Below are positions 11,516-23,930 of a DNA stretch of 64,000 nucleotides, piece after piece. A program made the position numbers and the translations under genes. The notes under the pieces are model-generated. The model ran no database searches, was not told where the DNA came from, and saw nothing but the letters and a program-made list of their open reading frames with translations. Numbering within the stretch: the stretch's first letter is position 1; every line of letters starts with the position of its first letter. The stretch lies in NCBI GenBank assembly GCA_022695795.1, contig MU404081.1:62001-126000 (forward strand), in the 5' to 3' direction. The stretch is from Biscogniauxia marginata (Eukaryota; Ascomycota; Sordariomycetes; Xylariales; Xylariaceae).

Positions 11516-14500
11516 ATGCTTCGCCAAAAGCCATGTCCACATTTCCTGCGAGGGAATTGCACCTTCGGCTCTAAATGCAAGTTCTCTCACGACAGCCAGC
11601 CTGATATTCCAAGGTCAAACAATGGTTCTGCTGGATCCGCCAGTACTAGACAGCAACCTCGCAGGGATATCTTACAAGAGGAGTGGAAAAGGTTTATCGG
11701 CCAAGCCAAGATGGTACGTTACCGTCAAAGTAGACCGGTCTCAAATCGATTCTTCCAACTAGCTCTTCAGTTGATGGATGGTGATCTTGACAACTCCAAA
11801 TATATCATTCGACAACTCGCGACCGACAATGGCCTACTATTCATCCGTGATCTTGCCGAACGATGCGCTCAGATTCCCTCTGGAATATCGATTGCGGATT
11901 TGTGGCAGAACCAACTTCAACCCTTCTTTAAGGTTGTCAATCACCATCGAATCGTTGAGTCTGCTTCTCTAGAACAAGAAGTAGCTACGCTACATAACTT
12001 TCTCGTTGGAATCGGTGGCGCACGGATGGAGTCAATATTCAACTTCATCACCAAGATAATCTATGGTTGGGAGCAAATGCCGATTAGTGTTGGAACCAAG
12101 ATGTCTGCCGCGGAGCTATCGCTCGGCGTATTGTCGAAGATCATCGATTGCAACACCAATAACGTGGTCAATGGAAGCTTTGCCACGGTGGCTGAGGACT
12201 TCATCCCGGTGTTAGAGGAAGAAGTTGGGGCATCAGATGAATTCTCCAAACTCCAATCACGAAAATACCTCGAGTATATAAGACGAAGACTAGGGGTAGG
12301 GGACTCGATACCAGTCTTCCAAAAAAGGGCGCAGAGACCTGTCGATCGTGCCGAATTCATTCTGAGCAGTGATTTACCGGGAAACCTCTCCCCTGATGGA
12401 CCTCGTCACGATAACGACTTTGAAGACATCACAAACATACAGATCCTACCAACCGAGAGTGAGATTGCTTCGTCTCGAGCGGAATACCTCCCAACCAACG
12501 ATATATCACAGTTCCATGTCGCAGGCATACGGGGCAGGCTCGATCGAGAGTTTCGACTCTTGCGTGAGGATACTGTTGGCCAATTGAGAGATGTAGTCAG
12601 AGCACAGATGGAAGCAGTGCGAAACTCTGGCCCTCACTCAAGAAAGAAAGAGAAGGGAAATGTCCGAACATACAACTACGAGGACCCAATAATCCACGAT
12701 GTCCTGTTTGGAAAGTCTGATGGCATCGAGTTTGTAGTCCGGTTTCAACAGCCATCCTCACGCGCCGATCGGCAGAAAAGAAAACAATGGTGGATTCAAT
12801 CAAAGCGACTACAACCTGGTAGTCTTGTTTGCGTCACATCGGATAATGGGGCTGTTCTGTTCTTCGTTGTTGCGCAGTCTACGCTTCGCACTTCTGAGGA
12901 GAAGCGAACAAATACAAGAACAACTCCCAAGACGAATGAGAAGGATCTATTAACTCTTGCCGACCATAATTCATTCAGCTATGTCAATCTCCATCTAGCT
13001 ACTGGCAAACCTGAAGTTCTCGCCGATGCGCTTCAGTGGTATCAGGGTCCGAAGTCACAGCATCGGCGCTATCTTGTCGAGTTTCCTGGTGTCTTGTTGC
13101 CATCTTTCGTCTACACCCTTGAATCGTTACAGAAGATGTCACAGAGGCCAAGGTTGCCTTTCATAGACATAATTGCAACAGCATCTAACGATGGTACTGT
13201 CATGGATATCAGGCCCCCTCAATACACGACAAAGGCTGGTTTCTCCTTCAACCTAAGCTCTATCACTCACGGCAACACTCCCCTTTCCTTCTCTCCAAGA
13301 GACGCCATAGACCCTCAAAAATTGTCAGAATGCTCTCAACTAGATCTCACTCAAGCGAATGCCTTGCTGAGCACTCTTTCGCGGGAGTTTTCCTTGGTGC
13401 AAGGCCCCCCAGGCACCGGTAAGAGTTTCACCGGAGAAAAGATTATCAAGGTATTGCTCTCGAACAAGGAGAAAGCTTCCTTGGGGCCTATCCTCTGTGT
13501 TTGCTACACGAACCACGCCTTAGACCAATTACTAGAGCATCTACTAGATGATGGAATTGAACAGATTATCCGAATAGGCTCCCGGTCAAAATCTGAGAGG
13601 CTTGAGAGGCTGAACCTCCGTTTTGTGGCTCAAAATCTTCAGAGGGCGCGTTCAGAGAAGCATTCACTTTGGCAGTACGGAACTTCTCTAGAGGAAAGTG
13701 AAGAACGAATGAACAGACTTCTCCAAGAGCTGAGATCCTGCACTTCCCGGAAAAGCCTCGAAAACCACCTAGAGCTAACGGACACGTTGCATCAGAACCA
13801 ACTATTCGGTTTGATGATTGACGAGGATGGATTCCAGACTCAGGGTCCTGACCCAAATCAAAGGTTGTATAAGTGGCTTAACGGAGGTGAAGTTTCTCAT
13901 AGACCACCGCGCCCAATAAATTATCTCTTGGAGGCAGACTTGTTCGGTATGACTAGAACCGAGAGACGTATCTTGTATGAGTTCTGGCAAGGGGAAATCC
14001 GCGATTCTATCATCGGGCGGATCAATTCTGAGGACGCTTCATACCGCAACAATTTCAAGCTGAGGAACAACGTGCGAGACGATATCGACTTGCGTTGTCT
14101 TCAAGGAGCCAACGTCATTGGTGTGACAACAACCGGTCTTGCAAGAAATTTAGACCTACTTAGCAGGCTTCGCTGCAAAGTTATGCTCTGCGAGGAAGCA
14201 GGAGAAGTGCTTGAAGCCCACCTTCTTACTGCTCTGCTCCCCTCGGTCGAGCACGCTATCTTGATTGGAGATCACTTGCAACTTCGGCCACAGATTCAGA
14301 ATTATGATCTACAGAGTACCAATCCTCGCGGAGCACGATTCTCTCTTGATGTTTCACTCTTTGAACGGCTAGTCAACCCGCCGTATACGTCTGATCCAAA
14401 GGTACCATTCAGCACACTTGATACCCAGCGGCGAATGCATCCCAGCATCTCGAAGCTGATACGCAACACGCTATACCCCTCATTAGAAGATGCAGAAAGT

Positions 14501-17484
14501 GTCACATTGTATCCAGAAGTTATGGGAATGAAGCAACGCCTCTTTTGGTTTGACCACGCGGAGCCGGAAGCCTCTGCGGCCACATCAGATCCGCTAAATA
14601 CGTCCCATACAAACGACTTCGAGATCGAGATGACCACGGGTCTTGTATTGCATCTTATTCGTCAAGGCTCCTATGGTCGTGGGGATATTGCTGTCATTAC
14701 ACCGTATCTAGGTCAGCTGCATCGACTTCGTGGACGTATGTCGCAGCTTTTCGAGATTACTGTCAATGATCGTGATCAAGCCGATTTAGAGATGATTGAG
14801 CAAGATGAGCAGAATCTCGAAGAGTCTCGTAGCTCACAGGCATCCCATCGTCTGACCAGTCGATCTAGTAAAACGAAATTGTTGGACAGCGTCCGAGTTG
14901 CTACAGTCGATAATTTCCAAGGAGAAGAGGCCAAGGTTATTATCATCTCACTAGTCCGCAGCAACCCCCAGAACCGATGTGGATTCCTCAGCACATCCAA
15001 TCGAATCAACGTTTTGCTTTCAAGAGCTCAGCATGGCATGTATATCATTGGTAATTCAATGACTTACAGAAATGTAGACATGTGGTCGAAAGTCATCAAA
15101 ATGCTCGAAAAGGATGGGAATTTCGGTAGCCAACTTCAACTTCAGTGCCCTCGTCACCGTGATACCCCTATCCAAGTGTCGCATCCGGATCACTTTTTAC
15201 AATTCTCGCCTGAAGGTGGATGTAATCTACCCTGCGATAGGCGCCTGGAATGTGGTCACATTTGCAAGAGCCGCTGCCATTCACAGATACTACATGACAC
15301 GGTGAAGTGTCTCGAACCCTGTCCAAGGTCCCAGAAAGGGTGTGCCCATCCATGTAAGCTTGTATGTGGTGTTAAATGTCCCCCGAGGTGCAATGAGCTA
15401 CTCATGAACCTCAATCTCATCTTACGATGCGGACATGACATATCGCGCGCTCCGTGCTGGCAGGCTCAAAATATTTCTACTATTACATGCAGCCAACTGG
15501 TGAACAAAGTGGTGCCTGGATGCAACCACACAGCCAAAGTCCCTTGTCATGTAAACGTCAAGGCCGCCAATTACCACTGCCAAGCAAAGTGTAACGATCC
15601 TCGACCATGTGGCCATAATTGCAAAAGCTTATGCTACCAATGCAAGGATCGTGAAGACGGCAAAGTCACCAAGGAGCACCACGAGATCTGTAAGCAAGTC
15701 TGCGGCCGCAAGTACACCACGTGTCAACACAGCTGTCCTTCCAAGTGCCATGGGGAGGCCAAATGTCCCCCGTGTTCGGCGAAATGTGAAGTCCGCTGTA
15801 GCCATTCAAGATGTAGCAAGCCTTGCAACGAGCCTTGCACGCCTTGTGCTGAGCAGAACTGTGCCTCTAGGTGCCCTCATACGAATTGCACAATGCCGTA
15901 AGTCACCTCTTCCTCAAAAAATAGTGTTGTAATCTAGTCGTCTCGAGTTACGATGCTCGAATTTACCCCGAGAGATTAATCTAACACACTTCTTAGTTGC
16001 GCAGCCCCCTGCGATTGGGTACCTTGTTCTAAACGATGCGAGGAAAAATTATCCTGTGGCCACCAATGTAAGTGCGCACACCAAAACTTGGCTTGGAGTT
16101 TTAATCTAATGTCATAGGTCCTTCGATATGTGGCGAGTCCTGTCCAGACTCCAAGTACTGCCAAAAATGCTGCTCAGAGGAGATTGGTGCAATCGATGTA
16201 GACTTCATCATGGGTGTGCAGTATCACGAGGTCAATCTCGATGAGGATCCTTGTATCTTCCCGGACTGTGGCCATTTCCTTACTAGGTCAAATATGGATG
16301 GTCTGATGGACTTGAAAGCGCATTACGATATGTCGTCCAACGACGACACCCCCGTCGCGATGCTCCACTCATCTGAACCATTCTCTATGGACGAAGTCAA
16401 GGTTTGCCCAACTTGCCGTGGTTCTCTTCGAAACATTGCGCGCTATGGTCGAATTGTCCGCCGCGCTATTCTCGATGAGACGACCAAGAAGTTCGTCACC
16501 TGGTCCACCACCGAGTTCACGAACTTGGCTATGCGCCTTCTCAGCGAGCAAGAACGCCTCGAAAATGCTCCCGGCGCGGATCGGCCGGCCGATAAGACTG
16601 CTGAGAAGAAGGCAACTCTCTCGCTGAAGAAGTCGCGGGCACATCAACTGGAAGTTGTACGCAACCTTGCCGAAAAGGGCCGGTATAAATCTATCTTCAC
16701 GCTATATCAGTGCATCGGCGAATTCAGGAACAGGGTTAGCCGTGAAGAGCAGCCCTTCCAACGGGTGTCGGACTTCGTCCGACACGCGAATCGGCAGCAG
16801 CGTACGGACGGCGTCTTCACCTTCGACGAATCCGTGATCCAAGTCAAGAGCCACCTGCAAGCTACGGCACTTCTCATGAAGTGCGAGGTAACTATATTCC
16901 AGGACTTCGTCCAGCTCTACCGGAACTGGAAGCAGAAGCCGGAGGTCAAGATTAACCTGACGCAACACTTCAGCGACTGTAACGTCCTAGTAACTCTGGC
17001 CCAAAAGTCCCACCACCCACGCCAGGAGGTCGAAGGCCACCTCTACTACGCGCACTTCTGCGCGATCTCCCGCACATTCACTACAGAGATCCCGGTATTG
17101 GAGAGCTTGAAGACGGAGGGGAAGGCGCACCTGGACGCTGCGCGGTCGGTTATTGCTAATAAGCCGTCCACGGCCATCCTTGAGCCCGAAGTCGATGCTG
17201 CGGAGAAGCTGCTGACCGGAGTTACCTACACCCCCGTGTCCGCCGACGAGATGCGCGCTGTATATCGGGCTATGGCAGCCGAGTTCATGGGCACGGGCCA
17301 TTGGTACACCTGCGAGAACAACCACCCCTTTACTGTCGGCGAGTGCGGCATGCCAATGCAGTTGGCGCGGTGTCCGGAGTGTGGTGCCCCCGTAGGAGGG
17401 CAGTCGCACCGACCGGCTGCAGGCGTGCGTCACGCAGCAGAGGTGGAAGAGCTCGCAAGGGATGTTGAAAGGATGCGGGTGTAA
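11516..17484 (+). CDS. ZNFX1/Hrr1-like SF1 helicase with CCCH, NFX1-type and RZ-type zinc fingers
   Basis: Three exons, 11516-15897, 15997-16067 and 16118-17484, give 1939 aa. Both introns (99 and 50 bp) are GT-AG and joining them restores an unbroken run of NFX1 fingers. Domains: CCCH finger at residues 7-25 (C-x7-C-x5-C-x3-H); UPF1-like superfamily 1 helicase at about 600-1200, with Walker A GPPGTGKS near 630-637, a CEEAGE Walker B near 892, GDHLQLRPQ near 918, and motifs V and VI near 1130-1175. About ten NFX1-type cysteine/histidine fingers follow (about 1205-1540), then an RZ finger at about 1880-1914. This matches ZNFX1 and fission yeast Hrr1, which act in RNAi-directed heterochromatin with RNA-dependent RNA polymerase. 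Role here is inferred from the family. The start is chosen because the CCCH finger begins six residues after it. Confidence 0.9.
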
Positions 17485-19537
17485 TTGTATCTTGGACTAG
17501 GAATGAGGGGTGGTACTGAAAACTAGGGGAGGATGGTAGGCATTGAGCTCATGTTGTAGTTCCATTACTAACTCCTTGACTGAAGTCGGTCTTGGTTTGT
17601 TTGGAGAAAACTGTGAGTCTCGATGTAAGTAATTAGGTATGTAGCAAGACAACTAGGTCCGTCTAGTTAGGGAAAACACAAGGTCTACACGGGAATAAGC
17701 AGATGGCCGATAGTATGCTACACTTAAGACGAGTGCCAACTAATTTTCCGACCACGATGGTATATTCCAATCAGTTTGGGGATTCTGTGCGTACAAATGT
17801 TTACTTCAAATCATACTCATGATGCTTCTTCGATTGAGAAGGGAGTAAAAGGGAACACAACAGCCTGAGTCAACATAGAGGTAGGGCACTAGACTTAGAT
17901 TAATTGCTAAAGAGTAGGTATCTTCGAGGAATTCGGGGCGTGCGCGACTGAGGACTACATAATATCTGCCATAGAGCCGTGCATGAATGCCCATTAATTC
18001 CCGAAACTAGTTACTAGACTGTCGTGCTATATCCTTCAAAATGAATGGACATAAGACAGATAATCCAGAGAAGACGGTACTACTTAATAGCAATACCATT
18101 CGCATCAAAACCCGACAATTCAGAAGCTTTCTGCGCATGACTTTATCTAGTTGCTGTTGTTTCTGACTACATACCTAAGGCATGGATAGATTACCTGTCA
18201 ACTCAATCTGCATTCAGAATATTCAATGTAGGCTTCTTCTTTTTTAACCCCTTTATCATTTCTCTTTTCCCGAAAACAACATTTTAGACAACGGAGCACA
18301 GCTTCCTATAGTATTTCCGTCTTTGGTCTACGCCATCACAGGGGTTGTCAACCAACTATTCCCGAGGTTGAGGGCCTTCCCGGATATGAACTACGTGATT
18401 AGTTCAAGATGGAGTCGAGTACCAAGATACCTATCTTGAAGGTGCTGGTTAATTTAGCCACCGCCTCGGACTGCCATAGTGATACAGCCAGCTGTAAATA
18501 CCCGATTCACTGACTTGTAAACACTCATTTAGTGATATCTTGATCATAGAGAGACTACGAAATATTGATGTTGATATTAATAACGGTAAGGGGGGAGGCC
18601 ACTCACATCAACTAGCATGTCCTTTAAGATTTCGGTGAGGCTCGTCTTGTCCTATCGCCGACACAACAGAATGAAAATCCAACCTTTTTGTGAGGCGATC
18701 ACCGGGTGAATGCATCCCGTCAATAGACTAGCTAGCCTCATTATGAGATAAAGTCGCTCACTGGCTCATAGATATTGGTGTGAATACACACGAGCATATA
18801 ACAGGCGTCAAGTGCATATCGCCCCCAGCTACCAGTAGTAAAGCGTAGCATTTACCTGTTTCACAGCTTTTTATGAGAAAAGCCGACTGCAACAGATATA
18901 CCTCGGTTGCCACTTATACGGTCTATCATGCAGAGTTTCCGCGGTAGGCAGCATTGCAGCGGAGTAGTGAAGATTATATTGCAACCCTAGCCACCATCTC
19001 ATAGTCGCATCCTGTGGTTTCCCATGTGATGGACGTCCGGTGGCGGGAGCCGGCTATTGCGTCAGCCAACGATCTGCTCACGAAGGAGAGTATTCAGATG
19101 GATGGTTGCATGTGCGGGTTCTAGGCTTCGCCTATACGAGAAGCAAGCCTCGACGCTGTGACAGGGAGAGTCGGTATACAACCGTTCAATGCACTGGTAG
19201 ATGAAAAATTTCCGTATCAACAACCTGCATGCTCATATGCATGCTCTCAGGGGGATGAAGGCCAGTTATACCATATGCGATGTAATTAGCCACTGTAGAA
19301 GAGTTACACAAACCAATCAAGGCCGCAATGTGGTTGTGCGTTGTCTAGATGCATCTCTTAGCTCAGGTAAGACGGGAAGGTTCTGCGAGTCAGCAGTAGG
19401 AAGATTGTCGGTGAGTACCCTAGTCCACGAAAATTGGTAAAGACTCGGATTGTTCTCGGGATGCGTCGTGATTAAATAGACGCTCTTCAGCTTCATCTTG
19501 CCATGTAGAGTAGGCACTCCAAGACTCAGCGCCTTCA
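17485..19537. other. Gene-poor intergenic region
   Basis: About 2 kb of ordinary composition with frequent stops in all frames. It includes the 3' region of the helicase gene and probably the promoter of the orphan gene at 19538. I see no recognisable protein, tRNA or repeat. Confidence 0.5.
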
Positions 19538-20392
19538 ATGAATTTGCCAAGTCAAGCCGGTCGATCTACCATGGCGAACGAAGCTTCTGAACTCGGAAAT
19601 GTCAAGGACATGGCAGAGTCTTTTTGCGCTTGTGCTATCGCAAACTCCGAGGGATTTAAGGGTGTCGATCTCCCTACAGGCAACGGATTAAAAGTGACCT
19701 TAGAAGAACTCGACAGTCGCGTTCGACGACTTGAGGCTCGTGACGGGATTATGCGGCCACCACCGATGCAAGAACAATCATGGGATGCTCTCACTTGGCG
19801 TTTATCTCGGCTTCGCCGCCCATTGTCCGATCGGTCTGTCCCAAAACTTGTGCCTTCATACATCAAGACCTCGCTACCGCTTTTGAAAAACACAGTTGAA
19901 AGCATCCCGGCTCCCGTACCAATGGTCTGGCCTGATGAAGGCAAACTAGACGAAAAGGAACTCTTGAGCCTAGTTCTGCAGTGGCTCTGCCACATCGCCG
20001 GGAGGCGTTCCTTTAGAGTCGACAGCATTCCGTTCGAAGTTGAAGCAGTGTGCTTGCTGGCTCTGAACCTATCCCTCGACTCTGAGTCTAAGCTGAGAGG
20101 CCACCTAAACCAAGTTCCTTTCCCCACAGCACCTCCCGTTACTATTGGTCATAGCGGCCCTGGGAGAATATGTCACGGTCATTGCCCCTGCTCGTATCAA
20201 AAGAGCCAGCTCAGAGATGTTTTGAGGTCTATCCTGGATGAGCATAAGAGGGACCACCGTCGCCATACTAAAAAATGGCGAGTAGTACGTTGGTTCAGGA
20301 AGTTGGCTTTCTGGCGACGAAGGCATGGCGACGACGACGACGACGAAGCAAGCACAATATCCACGACGTCGTCCGGCACGCTCATGGATTGA
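19538..20392 (+). CDS. Orphan protein with basic and acidic C-terminal tail
   Basis: Single uninterrupted frame of 284 aa; I do not recognise a family. Visible features are a short possible coiled coil near residues 54-68 (LEELDSRVRRLEAR), a proline-rich middle, a leucine-rich stretch around 143-180, a cysteine/histidine pair cluster (C-H-G-H-C-P-C) near 212-218, and a very basic tail (about 235-265) followed by six acidic residues and a serine/threonine-rich end. The cysteine cluster may bind a metal, but that is speculative. Met12 at 19571 is an alternative start. It lies between the helicase gene and the second AT-rich block, a typical place for lineage-specific genes. The length, and a frame with no better competitor on the same strand, support it being real. 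Confidence 0.55.
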   Translation: MNLPSQAGRSTMANEASELGNVKDMAESFCACAIANSEGFKGVDLPTGNGLKVTLEELDSRVRRLEARDGIMRPPPMQEQSWDALTWRLSRLRRPLSDRSVPKLVPSYIKTSLPLLKNTVESIPAPVPMVWPDEGKLDEKELLSLVLQWLCHIAGRRSFRVDSIPFEVEAVCLLALNLSLDSESKLRGHLNQVPFPTAPPVTIGHSGPGRICHGHCPCSYQKSQLRDVLRSILDEHKRDHRRHTKKWRVVRWFRKLAFWRRRHGDDDDDEASTISTTSSGTLMD

Positions 20393-20839
20393 ACGCAGTA
20401 TAGGAAACAAGCGGTTAATAAACGAGTCAGAATTTCTGCTATTATCACTCTACGAAATACTTTCCCCGGAGTACAATCATGATAATTGGATATAATGTTA
20501 GTGAGCGTTCAGAAAGGAAAAGGAACAGATTAAGAAAGAAAAAGAAAGAAAGAAGGGGGCAAGCCTTATAGCCTTGTTCAGTTTACATATAATGAATGAT
20601 GCCTACGCGGCATGGAAGCCTCCAAGAATGAAGGTTTAGGGGTCCGAAAACAAAGTCTTCTATGCTACACGCGACCTATATAATAAGCAGTTCCACTTAA
20701 CTGTTATCTTATTGAAACCAGATACGATCGTTCAATCCAGTCATTTTAAAAGCTTTCACGTTGAAACAATTAAGTATTATGATAAAATAAGTGCGACGGA
20801 ACTAAGTAGTAAACATGCTACCTTATTATGTTACGCTGT
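20393..20839. other. Transition from gene to AT-rich block
   Basis: 3' flank of the orphan gene. It has an A/G-rich stretch at about 20515-20560 and then rapidly rising AT content from about 20760. No gene seen. Confidence 0.4.
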
Positions 20840-21016
20840 TTTCTAATACTTTTAAAGGTATTAAATTTTCAAAACCGCAACTTAGAGTTTTAAATAATAT
20901 ATATAATGTATAATATGAAATAAACGATATTATTATAACAGGTTTTAATTTATAATAAGTTTTTTAATATAAAAATATAAATAACCTAGTTATATATTAT
21001 AATATTAATAATAATT

Positions 21017-21250
21017 TAACGTATTATATAAACAAGTAAACAAAATAAGCTCGTAAACGAAATTTTATAATTATTATATTTTTAATTATCAAAAATTATT
21101 TATACCGCATTAAAATTAATTAATAATTAATAATATTTATTTTATTTTATTTAATTTTATACTTTAAAAATTAAATACCTTTTTTATATTAAATATTCGA
21201 TTTTTTAAAACGTAATTTATATTATTTAATTTATTATATTTTTTAAGTTA
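21017..21250 (+). repeat. Extra copy of the TIR arm, direct orientation
   Basis: This runs parallel to 21784-22010 at an identity I judge to be over 80 percent. It shares TATTATATAAACAAGTAAAC at the start, TCGTAAACGAAATTTTATA 30 bases later, and ATTAATTAATAATTA about 110 bases in. It keeps TAACG at its first bases, where the second copy has TAATA. Confidence 0.65.
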
Positions 21251-21349
21251 AATCCCTTTAAAATAAATAATAAATAATAAATAATAAATAAAATTAATTA
21301 TAACTTCTCGAAATTTAAATTACTAAATACCTTTTTATTTATTATATAA

Positions 21350-21775
21350 ATATTATTAATTATATTTTTATTTACTATATAAATATATATATTATATCGT
21401 TTTTATTTAATTATTACTTTTTTAAACCCTTTTTTTATTAATTATAATATTATTTTTTTAACTTATAAAGTTATTTCTTTTTTTATATTAAATATTTTTT
21501 ATTTATTTATATTTATTTTTAAATTTATATTATTTATTAAAAATGTAATTTATTTCTTAAAAACGAGTAATTTTATTTTGTAATAAAGCTATTTTATATA
21601 TTAATAATAAATTAATATTTATAATATTTATAAAAGAATTTTTTAATACTTTTTAACTTTATTTATAATAAAATAAAATTATAATAATATTTCGCGAGTT
21701 ATTATAAATGTTTTAATTTTTTAAAATACTTAATTTATATTGAGGTTAAAAAAGGGTATATATGCTTTTTATATA
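21350..21775 (+). repeat. Second inverted-repeat pair, left copy
   Basis: Its reverse complement is found at about 23495-23930. Shared landmarks include AAAATGTAATTTATTTCTTA, ACGAGTAATTTTATTT and TAAAATACTTAATTTATAT. The order of blocks is therefore left copy, left TIR arm, hairpin, right copy inverted, right TIR arm inverted, which indicates nested insertions. Confidence 0.6.
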
Positions 21776-23064
21776 AAAAGTAATAATATATTATATAAAC
21801 AAGTAAACGAAATAAACTCGTAAACGAAATTTTATAGTTATTACATTTTTAACTATTAAAAATTATTTGCGTCGTATCGAAATTAATTAATAATTACTAT
21901 TATTTAAATCGTTTTATTTAACTTTATACTTTAAAAACTAAATACTTTCTTTATATTAAATTTTTAATTTTTTAAAATATAATTTATATTACTTAATTAA
22001 AGATTAATATATTTATTATTATCTTTAAAACGTATAAAATTATAATTATATATTTTTTTAAATTTTTTAAATTAATTAAATTAAATTAATAATTAAAAAT
22101 ACTATTTAAAACTTGAATTAGTTATATTATTATTTATAAATAACGTTATTTAAATATTAATTTTTATTAATTATTAAAATTTTTTAATATTTTTAATATT
22201 ATATTATAATAATAATTTAAAAATATATTTATACGATTAATCGTTATATTAAATTTCCGAAAATTTATATTTTATAAAAAAGTTATAATTATTTAACGTA
22301 TTATTAATTTAAATAATTAATTATTTCTTTTTTTTTATTATGTTATCGAGATAACAAATATTTTATTATATAATCGCGACGCGAGACGCGTCAAATAAAA
22401 CTAAGCCTTTAATTTTATATGGTAATAAAAACCCTTTTAAACGCGTTTAAATAAATAAATAATTAATTAAAAAGCTTTTTACGAAAACTTAAATATATAT
22501 TAAAAATAATATAAATTAATACGTAATATAATTACGAAATATAATTTTAATAAAATAAATTTTATAATTAAAATAATTATTAAAATTAATATAATAATAA
22601 TAAATATAAAACGATATAAACAATTATAATAAACTTAATAAAATAATTAAAAATAAGTTATAATTATTTAAGTTATAAATATTATTATTTATTATTTATT
22701 ATTATATATTATTTTAATTAAAAAATATCTCGTTTTATAATATCGCGATAATTTATTATTACTAAAAAAATAAAATTATAATATTAAATAATAATTAAAT
22801 TATAAATAAGCTTAATATAAACTTTATAAAGTATTTTTATAAATATATAAAAAAACGAAAAAAATTATACGTTTTTTTATTTTAAATAATCACGAGAGTT
22901 ATTATTTTATTTTATATACTTAGTTATTTATTATATAAGTTTTAACTTTTTAACTTTATATATTTTAATATTTTAAAGTAAATATATAATAATTATTTTA
23001 AATATATAAATTAAATTTCGCGTAATTAAATTAATTCTTTTTAATTTAAAAATAGTTATTATTA

Positions 23065-23487
23065 ACGTGTTTTATAAGCAAGTAAGCTACACAAGCGAGT
23101 AAGCCACTTAATTTCTCATATAAAATCGACTTTTTAAAATTTTTATAACTTTGCGCGTAAAAATCGTAAAAATCTCGAACCTTTTTTTTTTAGTTATATA
23201 ATTATACGGTTTAACTAAAAGTAAAATCAAAAAAATTAATTTTAAAAAATGCGAAAAGAAAACGCGTAAAAACTAAAATCAAAATAAAATACACGAACCT
23301 TTTTACGTATTTCTTTATATATTTCATTTTTATTTTTTTGATTTTACTTTTAATTAAACCTTATAATTATATAACTAAAAAAAAAAAGGTTCGAGATTTT
23401 TACGATTTTTACGCGCAAAGTTATAAAATTTTAAAAAAGTCGATTTTATATGAGAAATTAAATGGCTTACTTACTTATAAAACACGT
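23065..23487. mobile_element. 423-bp palindromic (hairpin) element with TA flanks
   Basis: Starts ACGTGTTTTATAAG and ends with the exact complement CTTATAAAACACGT. The arms, each about 170-180 bases, match nearly base for base, for example TTTCTCATATAAAATCGAC and GCGCGTAAAAATCGTAAAAA on both. A TA dinucleotide flanks each side (23063-23064 and 23488-23489), as expected for Tc1/mariner-like insertion. The left end carries an additional segment of about 19 bases (CTACACAAGCGAGTAAGCC) missing from the right end. The size and TIR-only structure fit a MITE or foldback element. Confidence 0.7.
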
Positions 23488-23494
23488 TATATTA

Positions 23495-23930
23495 TTTATA
23501 TTTAAAATAATATATATATATCTTTTCTCGATTTTAATATAAATTAAGTATTTTAAAAAGTTAAAATATTTATAATAACTTGCGAAATGTTTTTATAATT
23601 TAATTATATTATAAATAAAGTTAAAAAGTTTTAAAAAAGTTTTTTTATAAATATTATAAATATTTTTATTACGAAATAAAATTACTCGTTTTTAAAAAAT
23701 AAATTACATTTTTAATAAGCGATATAAAATTAAAAATAAGTAGTTATAAATAAAAGAATTACTTAATATAAAAAAGGGGTAATTTTATAAATTAAAAATA
23801 ATAATATTATAATTAATAATAATAAAAAGAGGCTTTAAAAAAGGTAATAACTAAACAGAAATAATATAATATATATAATTAAACTAGTTATAATACGTGT
23901 ATTTATATAATAAATAAAAATATAATTAAT
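23495..23930 (-). repeat. Second inverted-repeat pair, right copy
   Basis: Inverted partner of 21350-21775. It is followed by a terminus of the shared type that ends CACGT at 24020, next to a TA dinucleotide. Confidence 0.6.
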
